Assembly (NCBI RefSeq): GCF_008084905.1
Contig: NZ_VSFC01000029.1
Span: forward strand, 1-42,051
DNA length: 42,051 bases
DNA from: Xanthomarina maritima
Lineage (GTDB): Bacteria; Bacteroidota; Bacteroidia; Flavobacteriales; Flavobacteriaceae
Direction: 5' to 3'
A program made the translations under genes and the position numbers. The notes below the pieces were generated by a model. That model saw only the letters and a list, made by a program, of their open reading frames with translations. It ran no database searches and had not been told where the DNA came from. How positions within the stretch are numbered: position 1 is the first letter of the stretch; the number at the start of each line of letters is the position of its first letter. Positions 34,495 through 42,051 of the stretch are shown in pieces.

Positions 34495-36357
34495 TCACTC
34501 CTCCAGCTTCGCACTCAATTCAAACCAACGCATTTCTTTGTCGTCTATCTCATCCAAAATGCTTTGGAGTTTATTAGATAAGTCTTGTATTTGTTCAGGA
34601 CTAAGGTTTTCGTCATGAAATTTTTCTTCCAAGGCTTTTTTGTCGAATTCTAAAGCGCTTAACTTACTTTCAATATTCTTATATTCTTTTTGTTCATTAT
34701 AAGATAGCTTGTTATTACTATCTTTTTTCCATTCCTTTTTATCTTTTTTAGAATCGCTATTCGAAGCTTCTTGTGGCAGACTGTTTTCATAGGTTCTAAA
34801 ATCGCTGTAATTTCCTGGAAAATCTTCTATAACTCCTTGACCGCGAAATACAAATAAATGATCTACCACCTTATCCATAAAATATCGGTCGTGAGACACC
34901 ACAATCAGGCAGCCAGGAAAGTCTAGTAAAAAACTTTCCAAGACATTTAGAGTCACAATATCTAAATCGTTGGTAGGCTCATCCAGAATTAAAAAGTTAG
35001 GATTTTGTATTAAAACGGTGCATAAATAGAGGCGTTTGCGTTCGCCACCACTTAGTTTTTCAACAAAATCGTATTGTTTTTTCCTATCAAATAAAAAGCG
35101 TTCTAGTAATTGTTGCGCACTTATTTGTCTGCCTTTTTTTAATGGAATATAATCGCCAAACTCCTTAATAACATCAATTACTTTTTGATCTTCTTTTACC
35201 TGAATCCCTGTTTGTGTATAATACCCAAACTTAACCGTCTCCCCTAGAATCACTTTTCCAGAATCTGGTGGTTGGGTATGTGTTAATAGATTTAAAAAGG
35301 TCGATTTTCCAGTCCCATTTTTCCCAATTATACCTAAGCGTTCGCCTTTTTTAAAGGTGTACTCAAAGTTGTCTAATATGGTTTTGTCTTTATAAGCTTT
35401 AGATACTTTATGGAGTTCCAAGATTTTACTCCCTAAGCGTTCCATATTAAGTTCTAACTGAATCTCATGGTCGTTTCTTCGTTGTTGCGCTTTGTGCTTG
35501 ATGTCGTGAAAATCGTCAATTCTTGATTTCGATTTGGTGGTTCTGGCTTTAGGTTGCTTGCGCATCCAGTCCAGTTCTTTTTTAAAGAGTTGTTTGGTTT
35601 TTCCAAGTTCTATGGCTTCATTTTCTATTCTGGCTTCTCTTTTTTCTAGGTAATAAGAATAGTTGCCTTTATAACTATATAATTGACCTTGGTCCAGTTC
35701 AATAATTTCATTGCACACACGTTCCAGAAAATACCTATCGTGTGTCACCATAAACAAGGTCATTTGCTCTTTAGCAAAAAAGTCTTCCAGCCATTCAATC
35801 ATTTCTAAGTCTAAATGGTTGGTAGGTTCGTCTAAAACTAAGAGGTCTGGTTTTTGAAGTAGTGCTATGGCTAAAGCCAGTCTTTTTTTTTGTCCTCCGG
35901 AAAGTGTGCTAACTTTCTGACTTAAGTTGTCTAGTTTTAACTGAAACAGAATTTGTTTGTATTGGGTTTCAAAATCCCAAGCTTGGTGACTATCCATTTG
36001 CTCAAAAGCTTTCTGGTACGCTTCTGTATCCTCAGGGCGTTCTAAGGCTTTTTCATAGGCTTTTATAACATCCAAAATGGGGTTCTTGGTATCGAAAATG
36101 GCGTCTTCTACACTCAAGGTATTATTCAATTGTGGGTCTTGAGATAAAAAAGCAACCTGAATGTCTTTTCTGTATATAATGTTCCCGGAATCTGGGCTGT
36201 CTTTCCCAGAAAGCATGTTTAAAATAGAAGTTTTTCCAGTGCCATTTTTAGCCACAAAGGCTATTTTTTGATCTTTATGGATACTAAATGACAGGTCTTT
36301 AAAAAGAGTTAATTCTCCATAAGACTTGGATATATTTTCAACGGTTAGAAAGTTCAA
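34495..36357 (-). CDS. ABC-F family ATPase (Uup-like)
   Basis: A 620-residue soluble protein with two ABC ATPase domains and no transmembrane segment. NBD1 has AKNGTGKTS (about 34), signature LSGGQKKRLALA and LLVLDEPTNHLD; NBD2 has GIIGKNGTGKSTF (about 342), LSGGERKRLYLC and FLILDEPTNDLD. The linker is rich in Lys/Arg (RKQPKARTTKSKSRIDDFH), and the C-terminal 70 residues form a coiled coil, as in Uup. Such proteins act on ribosomes or on DNA intermediates. The start codon is TTG (36357). The first Gly of the NBD1 P-loop is Ala, a minor departure. A TAATTTTG -7 box lies at 36402-36395 on the minus strand. Confidence 0.95.
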   Translation of the reverse strand: MNFLTVENISKSYGELTLFKDLSFSIHKDQKIAFVAKNGTGKTSILNMLSGKDSPDSGNIIYRKDIQVAFLSQDPQLNNTLSVEDAIFDTKNPILDVIKAYEKALERPEDTEAYQKAFEQMDSHQAWDFETQYKQILFQLKLDNLSQKVSTLSGGQKKRLALAIALLQKPDLLVLDEPTNHLDLEMIEWLEDFFAKEQMTLFMVTHDRYFLERVCNEIIELDQGQLYSYKGNYSYYLEKREARIENEAIELGKTKQLFKKELDWMRKQPKARTTKSKSRIDDFHDIKHKAQQRRNDHEIQLELNMERLGSKILELHKVSKAYKDKTILDNFEYTFKKGERLGIIGKNGTGKSTFLNLLTHTQPPDSGKVILGETVKFGYYTQTGIQVKEDQKVIDVIKEFGDYIPLKKGRQISAQQLLERFLFDRKKQYDFVEKLSGGERKRLYLCTVLIQNPNFLILDEPTNDLDIVTLNVLESFLLDFPGCLIVVSHDRYFMDKVVDHLFVFRGQGVIEDFPGNYSDFRTYENSLPQEASNSDSKKDKKEWKKDSNNKLSYNEQKEYKNIESKLSALEFDKKALEEKFHDENLSPEQIQDLSNKLQSILDEIDDKEMRWFELSAKLEE

Positions 36358-36394
36358 GAGGACTGTATTTTTTTACAAATAAACGACTAAAAAC

Positions 36395-36402
36395 CAAAAT
36401 TA
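36395..36402 (-). promoter_or_regulatory. Candidate -7 box for the ABC-F gene (TAATTTTG)
   Basis: Matches TAnnTTTG on the minus strand, 38 bp upstream of the TTG start. No -33 TTG at the expected spacing. It lies just upstream of the divergent capsule promoter. Confidence 0.4.
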
Positions 36403-36414
36403 ACTACATTAGTT

Positions 36415-36443
36415 TTGATATTCCTATTGAAAAGGTATATTTG
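36415..36443 (+). promoter_or_regulatory. Promoter of the polysaccharide export operon
   Basis: TTG (36415-36417) and TATATTTG (36436-36443) are 18 bp apart, an excellent fit to the Bacteroidota TTG-N17-23-TAnnTTTG promoter. The -7 box ends 22 bp before the ATG at 36466, giving a very short leader. Confidence 0.75.
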
Positions 36444-36465
36444 TGTTTAAACTATAACTGTCCTC

Positions 36466-37260
36466 ATGAAGAAGCCCTTCGTTTTTATATATCTACTAAT
36501 AAGTATAGGTTTTATGTCCTGCATTCCAAACAAGGAACTGGTCTATTTGCAAAACATGGAAACGGCTATGGATACCACGCAAGTGATTACAGAAAGCCAA
36601 AAGCCCTATCGCATCCAGATTAACGATATTCTAAATATTCGTGTCAAGGCATTAGATCAGGAAAATGTACAGATCTTTAACCCGGTTGGAGAAGAAAATT
36701 TTGGAGCCGATGGGGAAGAGCGCGCGTATTTCGATGGCTTTACAGTCGATTTACATGGGAATATTCGTATTCCCGTTTTAGGGGAAATCAATGTTTTAGG
36801 CTATACCACAGAAGAGATTGAGCAACTCCTGGAAAAAAAATTATTAGAAGAAGAGTTTAAAGAAACCGCTAATATTTTTGTCTCCGTAAAGCTAACAGGG
36901 ATCCGTTATACGGTTAATGGAGAAGTTGGAAGTACTGGAACGCAAACCCTATACCAAGCAAGAGTCAATGTGTTTGAGGCTCTGGCCAATGCTGGTGATA
37001 TTTCAATGACTGGAAATAGAAAAGATGTGCTTATTATTAGGCAATACCCTCAAGGGCAGCAAATTCACCATGTCAATTTGCTGGATGCTAAGGTTATGCA
37101 ATCCCCATATTACTACATCCAGCCCAATGATATTATTTACGTAAAACCTTTAAAGCAGAAATCCTGGGGAACTGGTGAAACAGGGATGCAAACAATTGCA
37201 ACCATTATTACCGCCTTGTCTTTAGTGACTACCACGCTTTTATTAATTGATAGAATATAG
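36466..37260 (+). CDS. Wza-like polysaccharide export lipoprotein
   Basis: A 264-residue outer-membrane polysaccharide exporter. The lipoprotein signal MKKPFVFIYLLISIGFMSC has its lipobox Cys at position 19. A poly_export domain follows (about 45-140; PYRIQINDILNIRVKALD, GNIRIPVLGEINVLGYT), then an SLBB domain (about 145-220; VNGEVGSTGTQTLYQARVNV, YYYIQPNDIIYVKPL) and a hydrophobic C-terminal helix (about 240-263). It ends 3 bp before the tyrosine-kinase gene, forming the standard Wza/Wzc pair for capsule or exopolysaccharide export. Confidence 0.95.
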   Translation: MKKPFVFIYLLISIGFMSCIPNKELVYLQNMETAMDTTQVITESQKPYRIQINDILNIRVKALDQENVQIFNPVGEENFGADGEERAYFDGFTVDLHGNIRIPVLGEINVLGYTTEEIEQLLEKKLLEEEFKETANIFVSVKLTGIRYTVNGEVGSTGTQTLYQARVNVFEALANAGDISMTGNRKDVLIIRQYPQGQQIHHVNLLDAKVMQSPYYYIQPNDIIYVKPLKQKSWGTGETGMQTIATIITALSLVTTTLLLIDRI

Positions 37261-37263
37261 ACC

Positions 37264-39738
37264 ATGTCCACGCAGGAAAATTTTGATATAGATTCTAGTG
37301 AATCAAAACATGTGAGTTTCGATTTCAGAGGCTTTTTGTTTAAAGCCTTGAATTTATGGAAACTGGTATTGTTATGTATTGGTTCAGCTTTAATCATTGC
37401 CTATTTAATTAATGTTAGAAAACCAAACATTTATAAATTAAATTCATTAATCTCTGTAGAGAACGACCAGAATCCGTTTTTTACAGCCAATACCAGTATT
37501 TCTTTTAACTGGGGTGGGGTTTCTGGCAAAATGGGAAAGACCATCACGACACTTCAAACTAGGACGCATAATGAAAAGGTAGTGGATTCTTTGCAGTACT
37601 ACATGGAATATTTGGTTGAAGGTAAATATCAAAAAGTGGATATCTACAAACAAGCACCCTTTGAAGTCAAACTTGATTTTACTAAACCACAGGTGCTTGG
37701 TCAATTCATAGGGATTCGTTTTCTTACAGAAACTAGTTTTGAGCTATTTACACAATTTGAAAGTGAAAAGGGAACAGGACAGCGCTATGATACCAAAGAA
37801 AAACTTCCAGTTATGTTGCCTTTGGGATCTGTTAAAAACACCTTTCAAATAGGTGAACAAATAAACTTACCTTTTTTTAATGGGACCATAGAACTAAGGT
37901 CTGAAAGACTTGTTAATCCCAATTCAGAGTTTTATATTTTATTTAAAAATTTTGACAGTGTTGTTTATACCTACCAAAAAGGTATTGCAGTAGCACCTTT
38001 TAATAGAAATTCAGCGTCTGTACTTGTGTTAGCGCTTACAGGAAACAATAAACAAAAAATAGTAGATTTTTTAAATACTACAGCTGTTATTTTAAGTCGT
38101 ACAGAGTTGGAACGTAAAAATCAATATGCCTCTAATACCATTAAATTCATCGATAGCAGTTTGGCAGCAGTAAATGTCAGCTTAAAAGACGTGGCTCAAG
38201 AAATGAATGATTTCCGAAAAAAAAACAAAGTATTTGATGTAGGAGCAGAGATGTCTGATGTGTCATCCAAATTAAAAGAATTTGAGCTTCAAAAAGAAAC
38301 CGAAGAGGCCAAACTAAATTATTTAAATTCTTTAGAAACATATTTAAGAACGAAGACGGATTATACCAAAATTGCAGCCCCTACTTCAGTAGGGATAAGT
38401 GAAGGAAACATTTTGACTAGCGTGGGTAAAATAACAGGCTTGGCCATTGAGCGTCAAAGTTTGGAATATACAACCCGTGAAGGGTCAGATATTTTTAAAG
38501 ATATTGACAGACGCATCGATGCTGAAAAAAATGTGCTTTTAGAAACCATTCAGGCGACTAAAAGTACCATTAACATTCAGTTAAATACGTTAAATAGAAA
38601 TATAGCCCTATTAGAAAGCAAATTAAGTGGCTTGCCTGAAGATCAGCAGGAGTATTTAAAAATCCAGCGAAAACTGGATATCAGTCAGGAAGCCTATAAT
38701 GTCTATATGGATAAAAGGAGTGAGGCAGCCATTGTGAAAGCAGCCAATATTTCAGATATTTCTATTATTGATGAGGCCAAAGATATAGGAGGAGGCCTGA
38801 TAGGTCCTAACAAGTCCTTAAATTACATGATGGCATTGATGATAGGTTTTTTTACTCCCATGTTTTTAATCTTTGTAATCTTTTTATTAGACAATACCAT
38901 TCATGGCTCCGATGAAATTGAACGCTTATCAAGCATCCCTATCATTGGTTTGATTGGTAAATACCGGTATCATAACAATTTGGTGGTATTTGAAAAACCG
39001 AAGTCAGCAGTAGCAGAATCTTTTCGTTCCATTCGTTCTAGTTTACAATTTATTTTAAACAAACAACCCAAAGAAGGGGGTAGAACCATCATGATTACTT
39101 CTTCAGTTTCAGGAGAAGGGAAAACCTTTTGCTCTATTAACATTGCTACAGTTTATGCTTTAAGCGGGAAGAAAACCATTCTATTAGGGCTAGATTTACG
39201 GAAGCCAAAAATCTTTGACGATTTTGGCTTAAAAAATGATAACGGCATTGTCAATTATTTTATTGGAGAGAAGTCTTTTGAAGAAGTTAATAATCAGACC
39301 CATATTGAAAATTTAGATGTGGTTCCTGCAGGGCCTATCCCTCCAAATCCATCCGAATTATTAATGGGGGACAAGCTAAAATCGCTTATTGATAAGCTGC
39401 GATTAGAATACGACATCATTATTTTAGACACCCCACCATTGGGATTGGTAACCGATGCTTTAGAATTAGTAAAGTATGCCGATACATCTATTTTTATGGT
39501 ACGATTAGATTTTACTAAAAAAGGCATGTTGCAATTAATTAATGCCAAGTTTAAAGCAGGAGAGATTAAGAACATTCATATTGTACTTAATTTTTATAAG
39601 CATAAAACCAATCATAATTATGGCTATGGCTATGGCTATGGTTATGGTTATGGCTATGGCGTTTATGGAAATGCCTATCATGAGTCTGATAATAAAGGCA
39701 TATTTAAGAAAGTGAAAGCGTTTTTAAAGCGGATATAG
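37264..39738 (+). CDS. Wzc-like polysaccharide copolymerase / tyrosine autokinase
   Basis: An 824-residue inner-membrane protein that sets polysaccharide chain export through cycles of tyrosine phosphorylation. Transmembrane helix 1 is near 32-50 and helix 2 near 520-542, enclosing a Wzz-type periplasmic domain with long coiled coils (about 290-480). The cytoplasmic BY-kinase has Walker A SSVSGEGKT (about 613), Walker A' LLGLDLRKPK (about 643) and Walker B IIILDTPP (about 718). The C-terminus has the expected Tyr cluster, here a perfect run of seven Tyr-Gly pairs (about 786-799) encoded by hexanucleotide repeats, plus two further Tyr residues. It is the second gene of the export operon. Confidence 0.95.
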   Translation: MSTQENFDIDSSESKHVSFDFRGFLFKALNLWKLVLLCIGSALIIAYLINVRKPNIYKLNSLISVENDQNPFFTANTSISFNWGGVSGKMGKTITTLQTRTHNEKVVDSLQYYMEYLVEGKYQKVDIYKQAPFEVKLDFTKPQVLGQFIGIRFLTETSFELFTQFESEKGTGQRYDTKEKLPVMLPLGSVKNTFQIGEQINLPFFNGTIELRSERLVNPNSEFYILFKNFDSVVYTYQKGIAVAPFNRNSASVLVLALTGNNKQKIVDFLNTTAVILSRTELERKNQYASNTIKFIDSSLAAVNVSLKDVAQEMNDFRKKNKVFDVGAEMSDVSSKLKEFELQKETEEAKLNYLNSLETYLRTKTDYTKIAAPTSVGISEGNILTSVGKITGLAIERQSLEYTTREGSDIFKDIDRRIDAEKNVLLETIQATKSTINIQLNTLNRNIALLESKLSGLPEDQQEYLKIQRKLDISQEAYNVYMDKRSEAAIVKAANISDISIIDEAKDIGGGLIGPNKSLNYMMALMIGFFTPMFLIFVIFLLDNTIHGSDEIERLSSIPIIGLIGKYRYHNNLVVFEKPKSAVAESFRSIRSSLQFILNKQPKEGGRTIMITSSVSGEGKTFCSINIATVYALSGKKTILLGLDLRKPKIFDDFGLKNDNGIVNYFIGEKSFEEVNNQTHIENLDVVPAGPIPPNPSELLMGDKLKSLIDKLRLEYDIIILDTPPLGLVTDALELVKYADTSIFMVRLDFTKKGMLQLINAKFKAGEIKNIHIVLNFYKHKTNHNYGYGYGYGYGYGYGVYGNAYHESDNKGIFKKVKAFLKRI
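39619..39660 (+). repeat. (TATGGY)7 hexanucleotide tandem repeat in the tyrosine-kinase tail
   Basis: Seven in-frame units: TATGGC three times, TATGGT twice, TATGGC twice. Each encodes Tyr-Gly. A change in copy number would keep the frame and change the number of phosphorylatable tyrosines. Confidence 0.95.
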
Positions 39739-39878
39739 GTTTTCAGTTGTGTGTTGTCAGTTGTGAGTTGTGTGATGAGCGTGTTTGATATTTCGAGAAT
39801 ATGGATCCGAATTTCCTAAACTCTTAAAATCATTGCCAATAATACAAGAAGCTATTAATTAATTATATTTAAGTAAGA

Positions 39879-41168
39879 ATGAATTCAAATAAAATTACCA
39901 TTGTTGGTTTAGGCTATGTAGGATTGCCCTTAGCAGTTGAATTTGCCAAAAAATACCCAGTGGTTGGTTTTGATATCAATACCAAACGTATCACGGAACT
40001 CCATTCAGGAAAAGACCGTACCTTAGAAGTAGAAGATGCCCATTTAAAAAAGGTGCTTGTTACTGAAAACAGTTCTAAAAATGGGCTGTATGTTACCAAT
40101 CAACTGGAAGCTTTAAAAGATTCTAACATCTATATCATTACGGTTCCAACACCTACCGACGACTTAAATAAACCCATTTTCACTCCTTTAATCAAAGCCA
40201 GTGAGTGTATTGGCTCTGTGTTAAAAAAAGGAGATATTGTTATCTACGAATCTACAGTCTATCCTGGAGTGACCGAAGATATTTGTGTGCCTATTCTGGA
40301 ATCAGTTTCTGGGCTCACTTTTAATACAGATTTCTTTGCAGGCTATTCCCCTGAACGTATCAATCCGGGAGATAAAAAACATACGGTTACTAAAATTTTA
40401 AAAGTTACTTCTGGATCTACCCCTGAAATAGCAACGGTTGTCGACGAATTATATAAATCAATAATTACTGCAGGAACTCATAAAGCCCCTTCTATTAAAG
40501 TAGCAGAAGCAGCCAAAGTTATTGAAAATTCACAGCGTGATATCAATATTGCTTTTGTTAACGAGCTTTCTAAAATCTTCAGATTGTTAGACATCGATAC
40601 CAAAGCCGTATTGGAAGCTGCTGGAACCAAATGGAATTTCATCAATTTTACACCTGGCTTAGTTGGAGGACATTGTATAGGTGTTGACCCTTATTATTTA
40701 GCACAAAAAGCCATAGAATCTGGTTACAATCCAGAGATTATTTTGGCAGGAAGAAAGATGAATGATAGTATGGGATCTTATGTGGCTACAGAAACGGTAA
40801 AAATGATGATTAAAAAAGGAGCGACTATCAAAGGCGCTAAGGTATTGGTCTTAGGCATCACCTTTAAAGAAAACTGTCCGGACATTCGTAACTCTAGAGT
40901 CATAGATATCATTAAGGAATTTGAAAGCTATGATGTGGAGGTAGATGTGTTTGATCCCTGGGCGTCTTCTGAAGAGGTGAAGGAAGAATATGGTTTTGAT
41001 TTGCTTTGTAATAAAACCGAAATAAGTTCTAATTATGATGCCGTTGTTTTGGCTGTGAGCCATAAAGAGTTTCTTAAAATAAATTTACAGAAGTTAAAAT
41101 CTCCCATTGGAGTTATTTTCGATGTCAAGTCTTTATTACCGAAGCATACGGTGGACGGGAGGTTGTAA
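39879..41168 (+). CDS. Nucleotide-sugar 6-dehydrogenase (UDP-HexNAc type, WbpA/TviB-like)
   Basis: A 429-residue enzyme of the UDP-glucose/GDP-mannose dehydrogenase family, oxidising C6 of a UDP-sugar to the uronic acid with two NAD+. The N-terminal NAD site is IVGLGYVGLPLAVEFAKK (residues 8-25), the strand-end VPTPTDD and YESTVYPGVTED segments follow, the catalytic Cys is in GGHCIGVDPYY (Cys266), and the C-terminal UDP-binding domain contains LGITFKENCPDIRNSR. The FKENCPDIRNSR form is typical of the Vi-antigen TviB/WbpA subgroup acting on UDP-N-acetylhexosamine. It lies 140 bp after the kinase gene and is followed, past a nuclease gene, by a probable WbpP-like epimerase start, the usual partner. 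Confidence 0.93.
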   Translation: MNSNKITIVGLGYVGLPLAVEFAKKYPVVGFDINTKRITELHSGKDRTLEVEDAHLKKVLVTENSSKNGLYVTNQLEALKDSNIYIITVPTPTDDLNKPIFTPLIKASECIGSVLKKGDIVIYESTVYPGVTEDICVPILESVSGLTFNTDFFAGYSPERINPGDKKHTVTKILKVTSGSTPEIATVVDELYKSIITAGTHKAPSIKVAEAAKVIENSQRDINIAFVNELSKIFRLLDIDTKAVLEAAGTKWNFINFTPGLVGGHCIGVDPYYLAQKAIESGYNPEIILAGRKMNDSMGSYVATETVKMMIKKGATIKGAKVLVLGITFKENCPDIRNSRVIDIIKEFESYDVEVDVFDPWASSEEVKEEYGFDLLCNKTEISSNYDAVVLAVSHKEFLKINLQKLKSPIGVIFDVKSLLPKHTVDGRL

Positions 41169-41174
41169 TTTACT

Positions 41175-41269
41175 GTCATTGCGAGGAGTGACATAGGAAC
41201 GACGCGGCAATCTGTTTAATAAAACCTCGAACACCTTTAAAGAGAATACCACGCTATGCTCGCTATGAC
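41175..41269. repeat. Palindromic interspersed repeat, copy c
   Basis: The left end GTCATTGCGAG (41175-41185) and right end CTCGCTATGAC (41259-41269, one mismatch) bound a 95-bp element with the inner CGCGGCAATCTG. It begins 6 bp past the dehydrogenase stop and ends 10 bp before the ATG of the GIY-YIG gene. Confidence 0.85.
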
Positions 41270-41279
41270 AACAAGCGTT

Positions 41280-41609
41280 ATGAAACCAGGGTTTGTTTAC
41301 ATACTCACGAATAAGAATAACACCACTTTATATGTGGGTGTTACTTCTAATATTGTGTTACGTGTGAGACAACATAAAGAAAAACATATGCTTAAAGCGT
41401 TTACTGCAAAGTACAATTTAGAAAAGCTAGTATATTATGAAGCTTTTCAAATGATAGGAGATGCTATTGGAAGAGAAAAGCAATTAAAAGCTGGGAGTAG
41501 ATCAAAAAAAGTAGCCTTAATAAATAGCAACAATCCGGAATGGCTTGACTTGTATGAAGAGGTAAAGAGGGCGTTTGGAGGATTCGATTATGGTGATGAG
41601 GAAGAGTGA
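41280..41609 (+). CDS. Small GIY-YIG family nuclease (UvrC/URI-like domain)
   Basis: 109 residues from the ATG at 41280 (MKPGFVYILTNKNNTTLYVG). The frame runs back to 41256, but that part lies in repeat copy c. The GIY-like strand is FVYILTN and the YIG-like strand LYVGVTSN, followed by the Arg of LRVRQHK and the metal-binding Glu of AIGREKQLKAGSRSKK. This is the stand-alone short GIY-YIG type common in Bacteroidota; its natural target is unknown. It is inserted between two capsule-sugar genes and flanked on both sides by the palindromic repeat family, which suggests it moved with or is associated with those repeats (inference). Confidence 0.93.
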   Translation: MKPGFVYILTNKNNTTLYVGVTSNIVLRVRQHKEKHMLKAFTAKYNLEKLVYYEAFQMIGDAIGREKQLKAGSRSKKVALINSNNPEWLDLYEEVKRAFGGFDYGDEEE

Positions 41610-41654
41610 GTAAAAAATAAAACATAAACGCGTCATTACGTACCTTCACTTATC

Positions 41655-41932
41655 GTCATTGCGAGGTTACACGAAAGGAAGCACTGCTTTCTTGAGGGTA
41701 CGTAGCGAAGCTAGCGGACGTGGCAAATGTAGAACATTCAAGAACACTTTGTTATAAAAATAATAACGCGTGAGTAATCTCATGAAGGCTTAGAGGGTTT
41801 TTCTTAAGGATACTCTTATTAGTACTCGCAGTATTGGCTGACTCGAAGTAACGGACTATATAATATACAGATTACCACGTCGTTCCTTCGTCTCTCCTCG
41901 CAATGACGTTAAAAAAAAGTGCTCGCAATGAC
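41655..41932. repeat. Palindromic interspersed repeat, copy d (long, degenerate)
   Basis: Begins GTCATTGCGAG (41655-41665), 45 bp past the GIY-YIG stop. The right end CTCGCAATGAC appears twice (41897-41907 and 41922-41932), as though an extra end was added. The inner part contains GGACGTGGCAA and AGATTACCACGTCGTTCC, matching the arms of the other copies, with about 130 bp of unrelated sequence between. The 352-bp gap 41610-41961 holds this element and no gene that I can support. Confidence 0.75.
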
Positions 41933-41961
41933 AATAATAAATAATATATAAGTATATAATC

Positions 41962-42051
41962 ATGTACCAAAACCCATATCACAATCAAGAATTATCGAAA
42001 CTAAATTTTCTAGTAACAGGAGGAGCTGGGTTCAACCCATGAAATGATGAC
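41962..42051 (+). CDS. Start of a probable nucleotide-sugar epimerase (SDR, WbpP-like); frame breaks
   Basis: From the ATG at 41962 the protein begins MYQNPYHNQELSKLNFLVTG, then GAGF, the first half of the extended-SDR Rossmann motif TGGAGFIGS. The next codons read Asn-Pro-stop (TGA at 42040) instead of Ile-Gly-Ser. The final bases, read in other frames, could be the continuation SN..CEMM, so a short deletion or end-of-contig sequencing error would explain it. UDP-N-acetylhexosamine 4-epimerases with this N-terminus usually accompany the dehydrogenase upstream. Gene identity is moderately sure; whether it is truly broken is not. Confidence 0.6.

Noticed and set aside
36441-36623. 60-codon plus-strand frame starting before the Wza-like gene
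   Set aside because: It overlaps the lipoprotein signal region in another frame and shows no family resemblance; the export protein frame is clear.
33454-41932. CRISPR array suggested by repeated GTCATTGCGAG strings
   Set aside because: The copies are far apart and palindromic, lie behind unrelated genes and have no regular spacers or cas genes.

Overview
This is a low-GC chromosomal window from a member of the Bacteroidota, most likely a (marine) Flavobacteriaceae. The evidence is several type IX secretion system (T9SS) cargo proteins with type A or type B C-terminal sorting domains, a PorP/SprF-family protein, Bacteroidota-type -7 promoter boxes (TAnnTTTG), few Shine-Dalgarno sites and a SecA of flavobacterial length. 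I cannot assign a genus. No tRNA, rRNA, CRISPR array or transposase was recognised. The sequence appears to stop inside a gene, with a damaged reading frame in the last bases.

Region 1 (1-18358, all minus strand) is a surface-protein district. A 2,621-residue multidomain adhesin-like protein with a type B sorting domain is followed at once by a PorP/SprF-family protein and an OmpA/TPR/PD40 protein, the usual cargo/partner module. A second type-B-like protein runs off the left edge. Upstream lie two overlapping TPR genes, one of them a membrane-anchored AraC-type regulator, and then a 1,001-residue type A T9SS protein. The two large cargo genes that flank the regulator pair share an 18/19-bp upstream motif, which suggests a small local regulon.

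Region 2 (18836-23213) holds a meaB GTPase gene with a DUF2911 gene, and a plus-strand ECF sigma factor / anti-sigma / DUF4097-like envelope operon.

Region 3 (23252-28615, minus) is the most unusual part: a two-gene unit that makes a matched cohesin-dockerin pair. The first protein (about 1,524 residues) joins a sugar-dehydrogenase-like beta-propeller, an Asp-rich TSP3-like segment, a malectin domain and other beta domains to a C-terminal type I dockerin, and has no T9SS sorting domain. The second protein is a small cohesin carrying a type A T9SS sorting domain. The simplest reading is a surface anchor: the cohesin is exported and attached by the T9SS and holds, or even co-exports, the dockerin protein.

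Region 4 (28823-36357, minus) is mostly housekeeping: secA, a DUF2795 gene, a cobalamin adenosyltransferase (functionally linked to meaB), a SAM methyltransferase and an ABC-F ATPase. Region 5 (36466-42051, plus) begins a capsule/exopolysaccharide locus: a Wza-like export lipoprotein, a Wzc-like tyrosine kinase with a (TATGGY)7 tail, a nucleotide-sugar dehydrogenase, a GIY-YIG nuclease, and the start of a probable nucleotide-sugar epimerase. Four copies of a palindromic repeat (GTCATTGCGAG...CTCGCAATGAC) sit just 3' of genes in regions 4 and 5, bracketing the methyltransferase and the GIY-YIG nuclease.
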